From Caldifermentibacillus hisashii (lineage in GTDB: Bacteria; Bacillota; Bacilli; Bacillales; Caldibacillaceae): a stretch of DNA of 64,000 nt. The DNA lies in the NCBI RefSeq assembly GCF_027568575.1, contig NZ_JANUVP010000004.1. One strand, written 5' to 3'. The position numbers and the translations under genes are program-made. The stretch's first letter is position 1. Each line of letters starts with the position of its first letter. Below the pieces are notes generated by a model. It was not told the origin of the DNA and made no database searches. It worked only from the letters and a program-made list of their open reading frames with translations. This document shows positions 1 to 8,211 of this stretch, one piece after another.

Positions 1-90
1 GCACCTCCTTTGATTGATATGTCAATTTTAACAAGAGGTGCTGTTGATTTATATGCGTTGTTTGAATGGGGGCTTACAGTGAAACAATAA
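1..90 (+). CDS. C-terminal tail of an unidentified protein (partial at window edge)
   Basis: Frame 1 is open from the first base to a TAA at 88-90 and gives 29 residues ending in ALFEWGLTVKQ. The frame has no internal stop and is followed by a strong hairpin, as expected for the end of a real gene converging on ftsZ. I do not recognise the family. Only the tail is present, so no function is proposed. It could also be a chance open stretch, given its short length. Confidence 0.45.
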   Translation, partial: APPLIDMSILTRGAVDLYALFEWGLTVKQ

Positions 91-130
91 AACGAATCCG
101 AGGTTTTCACAAAAATTTTTCTACAAAAAA

Positions 131-209
131 GCTGTTCTCGAAAAGCAGCTCCCTTACAGATTTTCTAAAAAATTCTGTAAAGCATGAGTTGCTGCGTTTC
201 AAGAACAGC
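131..209. terminator. Large bidirectional hairpin between the convergent upstream gene and ftsZ
   Basis: The outer arms GCTGTTCT (131-138) and AGAACAGC (202-209) pair perfectly. An inner pair TTACAGA (154-160) and TCTGTAA (174-180) and a middle imperfect pair around GAAAAGCAG and CTGCGTTTC extend the stem to almost 80 nt. A T-rich run follows on the + strand (211-222). On the minus strand the A-run at 125-130 supplies the U-tract, so it can terminate ftsZ and the convergent gene. Confidence 0.75.
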
Positions 210-249
210 CTTATATTTTTTCTTTATATCTTTGAGTAACAGCTAAATA

Positions 250-1401
250 TCAGATTCGATTATTTCTGTTTCTCAAAAATGTAGGAATATCCAGTAAATC
301 TTCCTGTGTGCTGGAATTTGTTCGAGTTGGTTCTTGATGTTTTTCTTCTCGAACCGGTGTCTCGCGATTTTGTTTTTGATGTGTTTGGTTTGTATTAAGG
401 TTCTTGTTATGACTATGAGTTGGTCGGGTTGGTTTATTTTGATCGTTTTCTTCCCTAAATCCGGTTGCAATTACCGTAACAACAATTTCATCATTCAAAT
501 TTTCATTAATGACAGAACCAAAAATCATGTTCACTTCTTGATCAGATGCAGAGGCAACGATATCGGCAGCTTCCTGTACTTCATACAAACTCAAATTCAT
601 TCCACCCGTTATGTTCATTAGAACTCCTTGAGCACCATCAATCGATGTTTCCAGTAAAGGAGAAGATATAGCTTTTTTAGCGGCTTCTTGAGCACGGCTT
701 TCACCAGAGGCAATACCGATTCCCATAAGAGCGGATCCTTTATTGGACATAATGGTTTTCACATCGGCAAAGTCGAGATTAATGAGACCAGGAGTGGTAA
801 TTAAGTCAGAAATACCTTGAACACCTTGACGAAGGACATTATCAGCCTCTTTAAAAGCTTCTAACATCGGTGTGCTCTTGTCCACAATTTCAAGAAGACG
901 GTCGTTCGGAATAACAATTAATGTGTCAACGGCTTCTTTCATCGAAGTAATCCCATTGGCAGCTTGCGTAGCCCGTTTTTTCCCTTCAAAGCTGAACGGA
1001 CGAGTAACAACACCGACAGTTAAAGCACCTAATTCTTTTGCAATACTGGCAATTATAGGCGCCGCACCAGTTCCGGTTCCACCGCCCATTCCTGCCGTGA
1101 CAAAGACCATATCTGCCCCTTTAATCACTTCTTCAATTTGTTCTTTACTCTCTTCAGCGGCTTTCTTCCCAACTTCCGGATTTGCACCTGCTCCAAGACC
1201 ACGGGTTAATTTGGAGCCAATTTGCAGTTTTATTTCCGCTTTTGAAAGATTCAAAGCTTGGGCATCTGTATTGACAGCGATAAATTCAACCCCCTGGACG
1301 CCGTGTTCGATCATGCGATTGACTGCATTGTTTCCGCCGCCACCAACACCAATTACTTTAATTGTTGCTAATTGGTCTACGTATGTTTCAAAATCCAACA
1401 T
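250..1401 (-). CDS. ftsZ: Cell division GTPase FtsZ
   Basis: FtsZ is the tubulin-like GTPase that polymerises into the cytoplasmic Z-ring at midcell. The 383-residue protein has the tubulin signature GGGTGTG at residues 106-112, an N-terminal nucleotide-binding fold starting IKVIGVGGGGNNAVNRM, and the NDRLL/T7 loop region. A variable Asn/Gln/Thr/His-rich linker from about residue 317 leads to the conserved C-terminal peptide DIPTFLRNR, which binds FtsA and other membrane tethers. The ATG is preceded by AGGAGG. It lies 39 bp downstream of ftsA, as in other Firmicutes, and is probably co-transcribed with it. Length and motifs are normal. Confidence 0.98.
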   Translation of the reverse strand: MLDFETYVDQLATIKVIGVGGGGNNAVNRMIEHGVQGVEFIAVNTDAQALNLSKAEIKLQIGSKLTRGLGAGANPEVGKKAAEESKEQIEEVIKGADMVFVTAGMGGGTGTGAAPIIASIAKELGALTVGVVTRPFSFEGKKRATQAANGITSMKEAVDTLIVIPNDRLLEIVDKSTPMLEAFKEADNVLRQGVQGISDLITTPGLINLDFADVKTIMSNKGSALMGIGIASGESRAQEAAKKAISSPLLETSIDGAQGVLMNITGGMNLSLYEVQEAADIVASASDQEVNMIFGSVINENLNDEIVVTVIATGFREENDQNKPTRPTHSHNKNLNTNQTHQKQNRETPVREEKHQEPTRTNSSTQEDLLDIPTFLRNRNNRI

Positions 1402-1440
1402 GCAAAATCCTCCTAATTCAAATTACTTAAACCTATGCAT

Positions 1441-2724
1441 TTATTCAAAAAAAGAACCAAGAAATCTTTTCATTTTACTAGCTAATTTTTCTTCATGTAA
1501 ATTTGAATTTTTCCCTTTGGCAGGTTGCTGTTTCACTGTTCTTTTTTCCTTCTGTTCCATTGGCATAACGACCGAATCTAGAAATCTTCCTTGTAATCTC
1601 GCATTCTTATAAAAATATTTGATCATACCAACTGCAGTCGCATACTGTGGTTCTCGCACCCCTATATAGTCAGGGATTGCGATTCGGACACGGTTTTGAA
1701 AAATCGCTTGGGCAAGTTCTGCCAGCCCTTGCATATTGGCGACTCCTCCGGTTATCACATACCCCCCGGGCAAATAATCTACGCCCATTTTTCTCAGTTC
1801 ATCTTGAACGAAATCAAAAATTTCGGCAACCCTTGCTTCAATAATTTCAGCTAGTTCAAGCTGTGTAAACTGTTGTTTTTGGTTCGTACCGATGATCGGA
1901 AGTTCAAATACTTCATCAACAGAAGCATGGTCATAAAAAGCATGTCCATGTTTTAATTTTACCTTTTCAGCATCTTCTGTTGTAGTTCTTAATACAATAG
2001 AAATGTCTTTCGTAATATGGTCACCGCCGACGGGTAAAAGACAAGTGCCTTTCATGTATCCATCTTCAAATACAGTCACCGTTGTGGAGCCCCCGCCAAT
2101 ATCAATTAGCGCAGAACCAAGATTTTTTTCATCTTTGGATAAAGCTATCTCACCGGATGCAAGTGGCTGAAGAACGATATCAATAATTTCAAGTCCTGCT
2201 TTTTCCACACATCTGAGAATATTCAATAGCAATGTTTTTGATCCAGTAACTAAAAATCCTTCCATTTCTAAGCGTACACCGATCATTCCACGGGGGTCAT
2301 TAATTTCATCCTGTGAATCAACAATAAATTGTTTTTTTACAATATTGATGATTTCCCGATCCGGCGGGATTGACATGACTTGAGCCGCATCCACCACCCT
2401 TGCCACGTCTTCATTTGTAATCTCCCTGTTTTCTCCATTAACAGCAACGACACCATGACAATCCAATAAGTCAACATGGTGAGCAGGGATACCAACAATC
2501 ACTTGACGAATCTCCATACCAATCATCCGCTCTGCCTGTTCAACAGCACGTTTTATTGATTGGACTGTATTATCAATATCGACAATCGAGCCTTTTTTCA
2601 GACCTTCTGACTTTACATTACCGACGCCGATAATATTTAATACATCATTAACCATTTCCCCAATAATCACTTTGACCGTGGATGTACCGATGTCTAAACT
2701 TACAAAAATATCATTGCTGTTCAT
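1441..2724 (-). CDS. ftsA: Cell division protein FtsA
   Basis: FtsA is an actin-like ATPase that tethers FtsZ filaments to the membrane. The N-terminus FVSLDIGTSTVKVIIGE is the phosphate-1 motif, and DIGGGSTTV near residue 207 and GGYVITGGV near residue 320 are the other actin-fold nucleotide loops. The C-terminus KMKRFLGSFFE is the amphipathic membrane-targeting helix. A longer ORF could begin at a GTG at 2733, but that codon abuts the Shine-Dalgarno sequence GGAGGAGG. The ATG at 2724 has an 8-nt spacer and gives the family N-terminus MNSNDIFVSLDIG, so I use it (427 aa). It is followed by ftsZ and preceded by a SigH-like promoter. Confidence 0.97.
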   Translation of the reverse strand: MNSNDIFVSLDIGTSTVKVIIGEMVNDVLNIIGVGNVKSEGLKKGSIVDIDNTVQSIKRAVEQAERMIGMEIRQVIVGIPAHHVDLLDCHGVVAVNGENREITNEDVARVVDAAQVMSIPPDREIINIVKKQFIVDSQDEINDPRGMIGVRLEMEGFLVTGSKTLLLNILRCVEKAGLEIIDIVLQPLASGEIALSKDEKNLGSALIDIGGGSTTVTVFEDGYMKGTCLLPVGGDHITKDISIVLRTTTEDAEKVKLKHGHAFYDHASVDEVFELPIIGTNQKQQFTQLELAEIIEARVAEIFDFVQDELRKMGVDYLPGGYVITGGVANMQGLAELAQAIFQNRVRIAIPDYIGVREPQYATAVGMIKYFYKNARLQGRFLDSVVMPMEQKEKRTVKQQPAKGKNSNLHEEKLASKMKRFLGSFFE

Positions 2725-2862
2725 CTGTGGCACCTCCTCCTACTTTTCATTGAACAACAACAAGTTCCAAATAATGGAAAAAGTGTATACTTACTATAAA
2801 ATACTGCTGTTTTAATTGGAAGTATTTCATATAAAGTGAAAAACCTGAATGATTTATTTAAG

Positions 2863-2892
2863 ATATTCGCTATTTTTCACCGATTTTCCTTT
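2863..2892 (-). promoter_or_regulatory. SigH-type promoter upstream of ftsAZ
   Basis: On the minus strand AAAGGAAAA (2892-2884) is followed after 12 nt by AGCGAATAT (2871-2863). This fits the SigH consensus RNAGGAWWW - N11-12 - RNNGAATWW. The site lies just past the end of sbp and 139 bp before the ftsA ATG. From memory, B. subtilis ftsAZ is driven partly by a SigH promoter (P2) at this place, which raises FtsZ at sporulation onset. A weaker SigA candidate, TTCCAA-N17-TATAGT, lies further downstream. Confidence 0.72.
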
Positions 2893-2896
2893 AATT

Positions 2897-3259
2897 TTAA
2901 CTTTCTTTTTCATTTTTTCTTTTCTGATCCCATTTGGTCAATAAAATTCTTCTAATCACAGCTATATTTTGAAATAGCCTAACACCAAAAGCAAATACTG
3001 CTGCTAAATACAAGTCTACACCAAGATGGACGCCAAGGAAAGCTAAACTTGCAGCTAAAATTATATTAAAAAAGAACCCTGAAACAAAGATTTTTTCATT
3101 AAATAAATTTTGCAATTGGGCTCTAATTCCTCCGATTAATGTATCAAGGGCAGCCAGAACAGCAATAGATAAATAGTTTTGATATTCATGCGGGACACTC
3201 ATATCTGTTAATAAACCTAAAGTTATTCCGATTACCAATCCTAAAACGGGGAGCCACAT
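2897..3259 (-). CDS. sbp: Small basic protein Sbp (DUF1290 family membrane protein)
   Basis: The 120-residue protein has four hydrophobic segments (about 3-20, 28-45, 58-77 and 80-97) and a Lys/Arg-rich tail ending KWDQKRKNEKES, as in the small basic protein family found between divIB and ftsA in bacilli. Its function is not established. It is an integral membrane protein next to division genes. The ATG follows GAAAGGAAATAAC, a modest ribosome site. It lies 4 bp after ylxX, so the two are likely translated from one message. Confidence 0.85.
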   Translation of the reverse strand: MWLPVLGLVIGITLGLLTDMSVPHEYQNYLSIAVLAALDTLIGGIRAQLQNLFNEKIFVSGFFFNIILAASLAFLGVHLGVDLYLAAVFAFGVRLFQNIAVIRRILLTKWDQKRKNEKES

Positions 3260-3263
3260 AATG

Positions 3264-3992
3264 TTATTTCCTTTCTTCTTTCACAGTTTGCATATGATTA
3301 ACGGAAACACTACTACTATAGGCAGGAATTATGATTTCCTCCTGAGGTTCTGATATCGATACCTTCAAATTATCAATAAAAAAATCATCGGGAACGGTTG
3401 AAATCTGCATCTGATTGTAAAGTTTTTTTACTGTCTCATGATCATTTGCAATGATCTTAATCTCTAAAGGAAATTTTCGAAGGGGGTAACCATCGACTTT
3501 TGTCTCACCTTGTATATTACGAATGGTTGTTGTTGATATGATTCGTTGATCCGCAATAGATATCGCTTTAGCTCCATACATATTCAATTCATTGATTAAT
3601 TTTCTTAATACATCGGGTGATATGTATACTTTACTCTGACCGGGAGTAATGTATTCATAGGCAGGCGTTATAGATAGGATAATCCCCGGACCGGAAATTT
3701 CTTTCAAACCGGCCTCTTTTTTAAGTTCATTCAATGTGTCTTGTAAAACTTGTCCATTACGATTATGCCTTTCTGTTTCGTATTGAGCAATTTTATCTTC
3801 AGACTGACGAATTTGTTGATGAAAATAAGTCTCCAATTCCTTTTCGGACAAATATTGCTGACGCAGTTCCCATAAATCACTCGTATCATCAGCTAAATTG
3901 TTTTCTTGATGAGTCGTATTGAATTGAATCGCTAGCATAAACCCTGCCAATATGGTTATCAAAAAGAACATTATTTTATTTTTCTTCTTCAT
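3264..3992 (-). CDS. ylxX: DUF881 family membrane-anchored protein YlxX
   Basis: The 242-residue protein has one N-terminal membrane segment (about 7-24, IMFFLITILAGFMLAIQF), a coiled-coil-like stretch of charged residues (about 38-90), and a DUF881 domain with GPGIILSITPAY and GAKAISIADQRIISTTTIRN. These proteins occur in pairs between divIB and ftsA in bacilli. The biochemical role is unknown, and an envelope or division-linked role is only an inference from context. Topology is probably N-in with the DUF881 domain outside. The paralogue ylxW lies immediately upstream. Confidence 0.85.
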   Translation of the reverse strand: MKKKNKIMFFLITILAGFMLAIQFNTTHQENNLADDTSDLWELRQQYLSEKELETYFHQQIRQSEDKIAQYETERHNRNGQVLQDTLNELKKEAGLKEISGPGIILSITPAYEYITPGQSKVYISPDVLRKLINELNMYGAKAISIADQRIISTTTIRNIQGETKVDGYPLRKFPLEIKIIANDHETVKKLYNQMQISTVPDDFFIDNLKVSISEPQEEIIIPAYSSSVSVNHMQTVKEERK

Positions 3993-4026
3993 GGATCACC
4001 ATACTTTCTATATTTCCTTTACCTTT

Positions 4027-4725
4027 CTAGTCTGCTCGGTTTCCCAAAGTGGGGTCCATTACAATCCGATCTAATTTTTCCAATTTAAACACAATATTGT
4101 CACTGACTAGTTGATCTTTTACGCCCCCTTGAATGGTCAGTGCTTTTTCGAGTGTATCTTTATCTCCTATGGCACTAATGATGAAAGGGGCAGGAAATTG
4201 TTCACCATCAACCGTAATGACAGGACCGTCACACACAATATATGAATTATTTTTTAACCTCTTCCCGTTTATCGCAATTGCTTCTGCACCGGAGATATAT
4301 AATTCATTGACGGTTTTCAATACGTGATGTTCATGGACAATAAAATTGTTCACGTTCCCTTCTTCATGATTATAATTCCCATCATTTAACGTGACGATGA
4401 CTCCTTCTCCTTGGACTTTTACTTTTCCTAAAATCATGCGGAGTTTTTCTGCCTCTTTTGCAGTTTTGGATAAATTTTTTTCATTTTCAGCCATCTCATT
4501 TTCTATGGCAATGATTTTGGCTTGCTTTTCATTAAACTCCTTTTGAAGTTGTCGGTTCTTTTCCTCCAAATCGATTAAATCATTCCGCAATTGAATAGTC
4601 CTTTCCCATTCATGATCCGTCATACTCGTATCACTCTGTTGCTTTTTTGTTAATTGATAAGAAAAAGCGATCATAAACCCTAAAACTAAAAAGACAAGGG
4701 AAAGAATAACCCGATTAATTTTCAT
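4027..4725 (-). CDS. ylxW: DUF881 family membrane-anchored protein YlxW
   Basis: This is the second DUF881 protein: an N-terminal membrane helix (INRVILSLVFLVLGFMIAF), a long coiled coil (about residues 35-90) and the DUF881 core with GVIVTLNDGN and GAEAIAINGKRL. A longer ORF begins at 4761, but that ATG has no ribosome site. The ATG at 4725 follows GGGGAAG and gives 232 aa, close to the family length. It then overlaps the end of divIB by 11 bp, suggesting translational coupling. Function is unknown; it is paralogous to the neighbouring ylxX. Confidence 0.85.
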   Translation of the reverse strand: MKINRVILSLVFLVLGFMIAFSYQLTKKQQSDTSMTDHEWERTIQLRNDLIDLEEKNRQLQKEFNEKQAKIIAIENEMAENEKNLSKTAKEAEKLRMILGKVKVQGEGVIVTLNDGNYNHEEGNVNNFIVHEHHVLKTVNELYISGAEAIAINGKRLKNNSYIVCDGPVITVDGEQFPAPFIISAIGDKDTLEKALTIQGGVKDQLVSDNIVFKLEKLDRIVMDPTLGNRAD

Positions 4726-5539
4726 TTTCTTCCCCGCTTTCTTCCGTTGCGTGTTTATCATTTACAGGCTCATCATTTTTTGTGTCTCCATTTTTTATCG
4801 ATTGATAAGATTTAAAAAATACACCGACTTCTAGATCAACGATTCCTTTTTCTTCAGGTTGTAATTGTTTAACGAGATCCGGGTAATAGACCATTTTTTC
4901 AGCAAAAGTTCTTAATGTTGCATGCACCTCATTACCATCATTCATAAAGGCAATGATACTGTATGGATCTGTGTTCTTGGGAGCATAAATAATTTCAGAA
5001 ATTAATTGTCGAATTTCATCAGGCATTGCTTTTAATTCCTTTATCGTCATCTGTAAAGGTTTATCTTTATCGAAACTTTTTAAGACCGGACCCGGTTGTG
5101 TGGTCATATCACTTGTTATTCTGGTCACATGCCCATTTTCCAAAAGCGGTTTTGCTTGTCCTTCGATATATAAAAAACCAATTTGCCTGTATTCCTCAAC
5201 TTTAATAATGATATGGTTAGGAAATTTCATATCAATTTTCACTTTTTTTACTTCCGGTACTTGTAAAATACGATGTTCGAGTGTACTTTTTTTCATATTC
5301 AAAACAATCGATTTGTTTGTTAATTTACTTGCCTTGACAATTTTCTCCTTTGAAGCAAAGTGATTCCCGTCAATCGTCAGCTCCCCTACTCTACTTAAAG
5401 GTGATTGGATATAAATAAATCCACAAACAAACAAAAAAAAGAAGAATAATAAAATGATCAGTCTACGGTTTGCCCGCTTTCTTCTTTGCTCTTTTAGTTT
5501 GGGCAATCGATCTTCAAGTGATACTACTTTATTTGGCAA
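4715..5539 (-). CDS. divIB: Cell division protein DivIB (FtsQ family)
   Basis: DivIB is a bitopic division protein that works with FtsL and DivIC to control septal wall synthesis. The 274-residue sequence has a basic cytoplasmic N-terminus with LPKLKEQRRKRANRR, one membrane helix (about 27-45), then a POTRA domain starting SRVGELTIDGNHFASKEKI and the FtsQ/DivIB beta domain. The start is TTG, preceded by AGGTGGGG with an 8-nt spacer, and it aligns with the family N-terminus. In B. subtilis murB sits between murG and divIB; here the 103 bp upstream of divIB hold no gene. Confidence 0.93.
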   Translation of the reverse strand: MPNKVVSLEDRLPKLKEQRRKRANRRLIILLFFFFLFVCGFIYIQSPLSRVGELTIDGNHFASKEKIVKASKLTNKSIVLNMKKSTLEHRILQVPEVKKVKIDMKFPNHIIIKVEEYRQIGFLYIEGQAKPLLENGHVTRITSDMTTQPGPVLKSFDKDKPLQMTIKELKAMPDEIRQLISEIIYAPKNTDPYSIIAFMNDGNEVHATLRTFAEKMVYYPDLVKQLQPEEKGIVDLEVGVFFKSYQSIKNGDTKNDEPVNDKHATEESGEENEN

Positions 5540-5642
5540 AATTCACACCCCACCTGTAAAAGAGGTTACTATTCATATTTTATCGGAATCAAAATAAATT
5601 AGGAAGTAAAAATTAAGAATTCAATTTACCGAAAAAGTAGAT

Positions 5643-6743
5643 TTACTGTTTATTGTTTATTACAGCTGTACATAATCGGTAAAGACGATTACTTGCATCT
5701 TGAATACCTATTTTTTTCGAATTTTTTTTCATTCTTTCCAACTTATTTTTATCGGTTAAAATTTGATCAATTGCCTCTAATAGTTTTTTACCCGTTAATT
5801 CCTTCTCTAAAATCACTGTTGCTGCCCCGGCTTCTTGCAAACTTATTGCATTTTTTTCTTGATGATTATTCGTTACGTACGGACTTGGAATCAATATACT
5901 CGGCAAGCCAATACTGGTAAACTCGGCAATTGATGTTGCTCCGGCTCGGGATACGACTAAATCAACACCGGCAAGAACTTCCGGCATATTATGTATAAAT
6001 GGAACAACTTTAACATTATCAGGATTTCCGGCATGGGCAATTTTCTCTTTAACCGATTCAAAATGGATTTCCCCGGTAACGTAAAGCACTTGATAGTCCC
6101 TAATCGCAAAATCATTGATAACCGATACGACGGCTTCATTAATTGGCCTTGCTCCCCTGGATCCGCTAAATATTAATACTGTTTTCTTTGTTAATGACAA
6201 ACCTGCCGACTGTCTTCCTTTAATCCCATCGTGCCCTAATACTTCGGTAGCACGAGGATTCCCGGTTAAAACCACTTTATCGCTTGGAAAATATTGTTCA
6301 GCTTCTTTGAAAGAGATGGCAATTTTATCAACATATTTACTTAAAAATTTATTTGTTAATCCCGGGATGCTATTTTGTTCATGGATAATGGAAGGGATTT
6401 TCAATTGGTGGGCGGCATAAACAACCGGTCCGCATACGTAACCGCCTGTACCAATGACAATATCGGGATTAAATTGTTTCAGCAGTTTTTTGCTTTTATG
6501 AACTCCTTTAATAAAGCGGATAATTGTCTTCACATTTTCAAACGATAACTTTCTTTTAAAGCCGGTAATATCAATTGTTTCAAAAGGAATGTGATTTCTC
6601 GTCACAATTTTGTTCTCTAAACCTTTTTTCGTACCGATATATAAAACTTGTGTATTTGGATCTTCGGAAATTGCTGTTTTAATGAAAGCAAGTGCAGGAT
6701 ATATATGTCCTCCAGTTCCTCCACCACTTATAACGATTCTCAT
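5643..6743 (-). CDS. murG: UDP-GlcNAc:undecaprenyl-PP-MurNAc-pentapeptide GlcNAc transferase MurG
   Basis: MurG transfers GlcNAc from UDP-GlcNAc to lipid I to make lipid II at the inner face of the membrane. The 366-residue GT-B protein starts MRIVISGGGTGGHIYPALAF, the family's GGTGGH loop. It also has GTGGYVCGPV, HEQNSIPG, SGSRGARPIN and the donor-binding SRAGATSIAEFTSIGLPSIL. The ATG follows GAGGTGA. A terminator after spoVE lies upstream, so murG may be transcribed partly from its own promoter in 6744-6890. It is followed by divIB rather than murB. Confidence 0.96.
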   Translation of the reverse strand: MRIVISGGGTGGHIYPALAFIKTAISEDPNTQVLYIGTKKGLENKIVTRNHIPFETIDITGFKRKLSFENVKTIIRFIKGVHKSKKLLKQFNPDIVIGTGGYVCGPVVYAAHQLKIPSIIHEQNSIPGLTNKFLSKYVDKIAISFKEAEQYFPSDKVVLTGNPRATEVLGHDGIKGRQSAGLSLTKKTVLIFSGSRGARPINEAVVSVINDFAIRDYQVLYVTGEIHFESVKEKIAHAGNPDNVKVVPFIHNMPEVLAGVDLVVSRAGATSIAEFTSIGLPSILIPSPYVTNNHQEKNAISLQEAGAATVILEKELTGKKLLEAIDQILTDKNKLERMKKNSKKIGIQDASNRLYRLCTAVINNKQ

Positions 6744-6892
6744 CGATGTTCACCTCATGCTCATTCTTTGTGAAATTTATCTTACACCATTTCAACCAGT
6801 TTCGGGGAAATGTATTAAAAATGTAAACAGCTTTTTATGAATATGAAACTCATGTATTACCATTTTATGATTTTATGACAAAAGAAACAAAT

Positions 6893-6924
6893 GAAAAAAG
6901 AGGAAATCAAAAATTTCGATTTCC
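6893..6924 (-). terminator. Rho-independent terminator after spoVE
   Basis: The arms GGAAATC (6902-6908) and GATTTCC (6918-6924) form a 7-bp stem. On the minus strand it is followed by TCTTTTTTC. It lies 49 bp past the spoVE stop and before murG. Confidence 0.75.
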
Positions 6925-6972
6925 CCTGTATCTGAAAAAAGTTTTTCATTTCTAATTGCTCAGAAATGAAAG

Positions 6973-8073
6973 CTATATTCGACTGTAGCGGCTAATATTT
7001 AGTAAAATTCCCATCGCCATCAGCATTAACGTTAGAGAAGAACCGCCGTAGCTGAAAAATGGTAAAGTAATACCTGTTACAGGTATTAGATTAATGACAA
7101 CACCTATATTAATCATCACTTGAAAAGCAACCATAGAGATGATTCCAACAGCGAGAAAGCTGCCGTATAAATCAGGTGCATTTAAGGCTGTACGAATTCC
7201 TCTCCATAATAATAAGGCAAAAAGCAATAAGACAAATGCCCCGCCAATAAAGCCGAGTTCTTCCGCTAAAATGGCAAAGATAAAATCCGTTTGCGGTTCC
7301 GGTAAGTAAAAGAACTTTTGTCTACTTTGTCCCAGTCCAAGACCGAACAACCCCCCCGGCCCGATCGCATATAGAGATTGAATGGTTTGAAATCCGCTTC
7401 CTAAAGGGTCTTCCCACGGATCAAGAAAAGCCGTAATTCGTTTTATTCGATAAGGTGCTGCCGCAATTAACCCGACAAAACCTGCTAAACCAATTAAACC
7501 CAGCCCGATAAAATGAGCAATGCGAGCACCGCTGACAAAAATCATAATGAGGCAAGTTCCTACCATAACGGTGCCCGTACCCAGATCAGGTTGAAGCATA
7601 ATCAGCGCAAAAGCGGTAAAAACTAAACCGAGACTTGGTACTAAACCTTTCTTAAAAGAAGTAATATTTTTTTGATTTTCCGATAAAAATTTTGCAAGGT
7701 ATATAATCATCGCCAGTTTCATAAATTCCGACGGCTGAATAGAAAATGCCCCGACGCCAATCCAGCTTCGGGAACCGTTACGGACATTCCCTATTCCCGG
7801 AATTAAAACGGCGATTAACAGGACAAAACAAGTGATCAATATGACTTTCGACCAGGATCGCCAAGTCCAATAATCAATATTCATGATAAAAAACATAGCA
7901 ATCAAACCGATAATAGCAAAAAGCAACTGCCTTTTCGCAAAATAAAACGAATCATCAAATCGGTAATCGGCCCAAACCGCACTTGCACTATACACCATAA
8001 TCAAGCCAAGTGATAAAAGAGCTAATATCACGATGACTAAAATAAAGTCCGGAGTTGTTTTTTTCACTGGCAA
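6973..8073 (-). CDS. spoVE: SEDS glycosyltransferase SpoVE (spore cortex peptidoglycan)
   Basis: SpoVE is the polytopic SEDS-family peptidoglycan polymerase used with SpoVD for spore cortex synthesis in the outer forespore membrane. The 366-residue protein has about ten membrane helices and the SEDS hallmarks GLIMVYSASAVWADY, RNGSRSWIG, SIQPSEFMKLAM, QPDLGTG, and near the C-terminus GITLPFFSYGGSSL. It matches the B. subtilis SpoVE sequence as I remember it nearly throughout, better than FtsW or RodA. The start is TTG with GAGGTGA six nt upstream. It sits between murD and murG as in B. subtilis. A second SEDS gene (ftsW) is at 48334. Confidence 0.95.
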   Translation of the reverse strand: MPVKKTTPDFILVIVILALLSLGLIMVYSASAVWADYRFDDSFYFAKRQLLFAIIGLIAMFFIMNIDYWTWRSWSKVILITCFVLLIAVLIPGIGNVRNGSRSWIGVGAFSIQPSEFMKLAMIIYLAKFLSENQKNITSFKKGLVPSLGLVFTAFALIMLQPDLGTGTVMVGTCLIMIFVSGARIAHFIGLGLIGLAGFVGLIAAAPYRIKRITAFLDPWEDPLGSGFQTIQSLYAIGPGGLFGLGLGQSRQKFFYLPEPQTDFIFAILAEELGFIGGAFVLLLFALLLWRGIRTALNAPDLYGSFLAVGIISMVAFQVMINIGVVINLIPVTGITLPFFSYGGSSLTLMLMAMGILLNISRYSRI

Positions 8074-8211
8074 AGCAGGTCACCTCATTAACACGGATTA
8101 GAGCCTGTACACAAAGGAAGAAAAGTAACACAGTTGGAAGCAAATCATATTTTAAAGCTCTTGCTTCTAGCATCTTGTCGATTTTTCCTCCTTGTCCATC
8201 TTATACAGCCT

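Noticed and set aside
872..1612. 246-codon + strand frame opposite ftsZ and ftsA
   Set aside because: It is a complementary-strand shadow of two well-supported genes, with no ribosome site and low-complexity sequence.
7988..8173. 61-codon minus-strand frame overlapping the start of spoVE, with AAGGAGG upstream of its ATG
   Set aside because: The AAGGAGG is 13 nt from the ATG, the frame overlaps spoVE by 86 bp in another phase, and the protein resembles nothing I know. The gap more likely carries a leader or hairpin (GAAGCAA/TTGCTTC).
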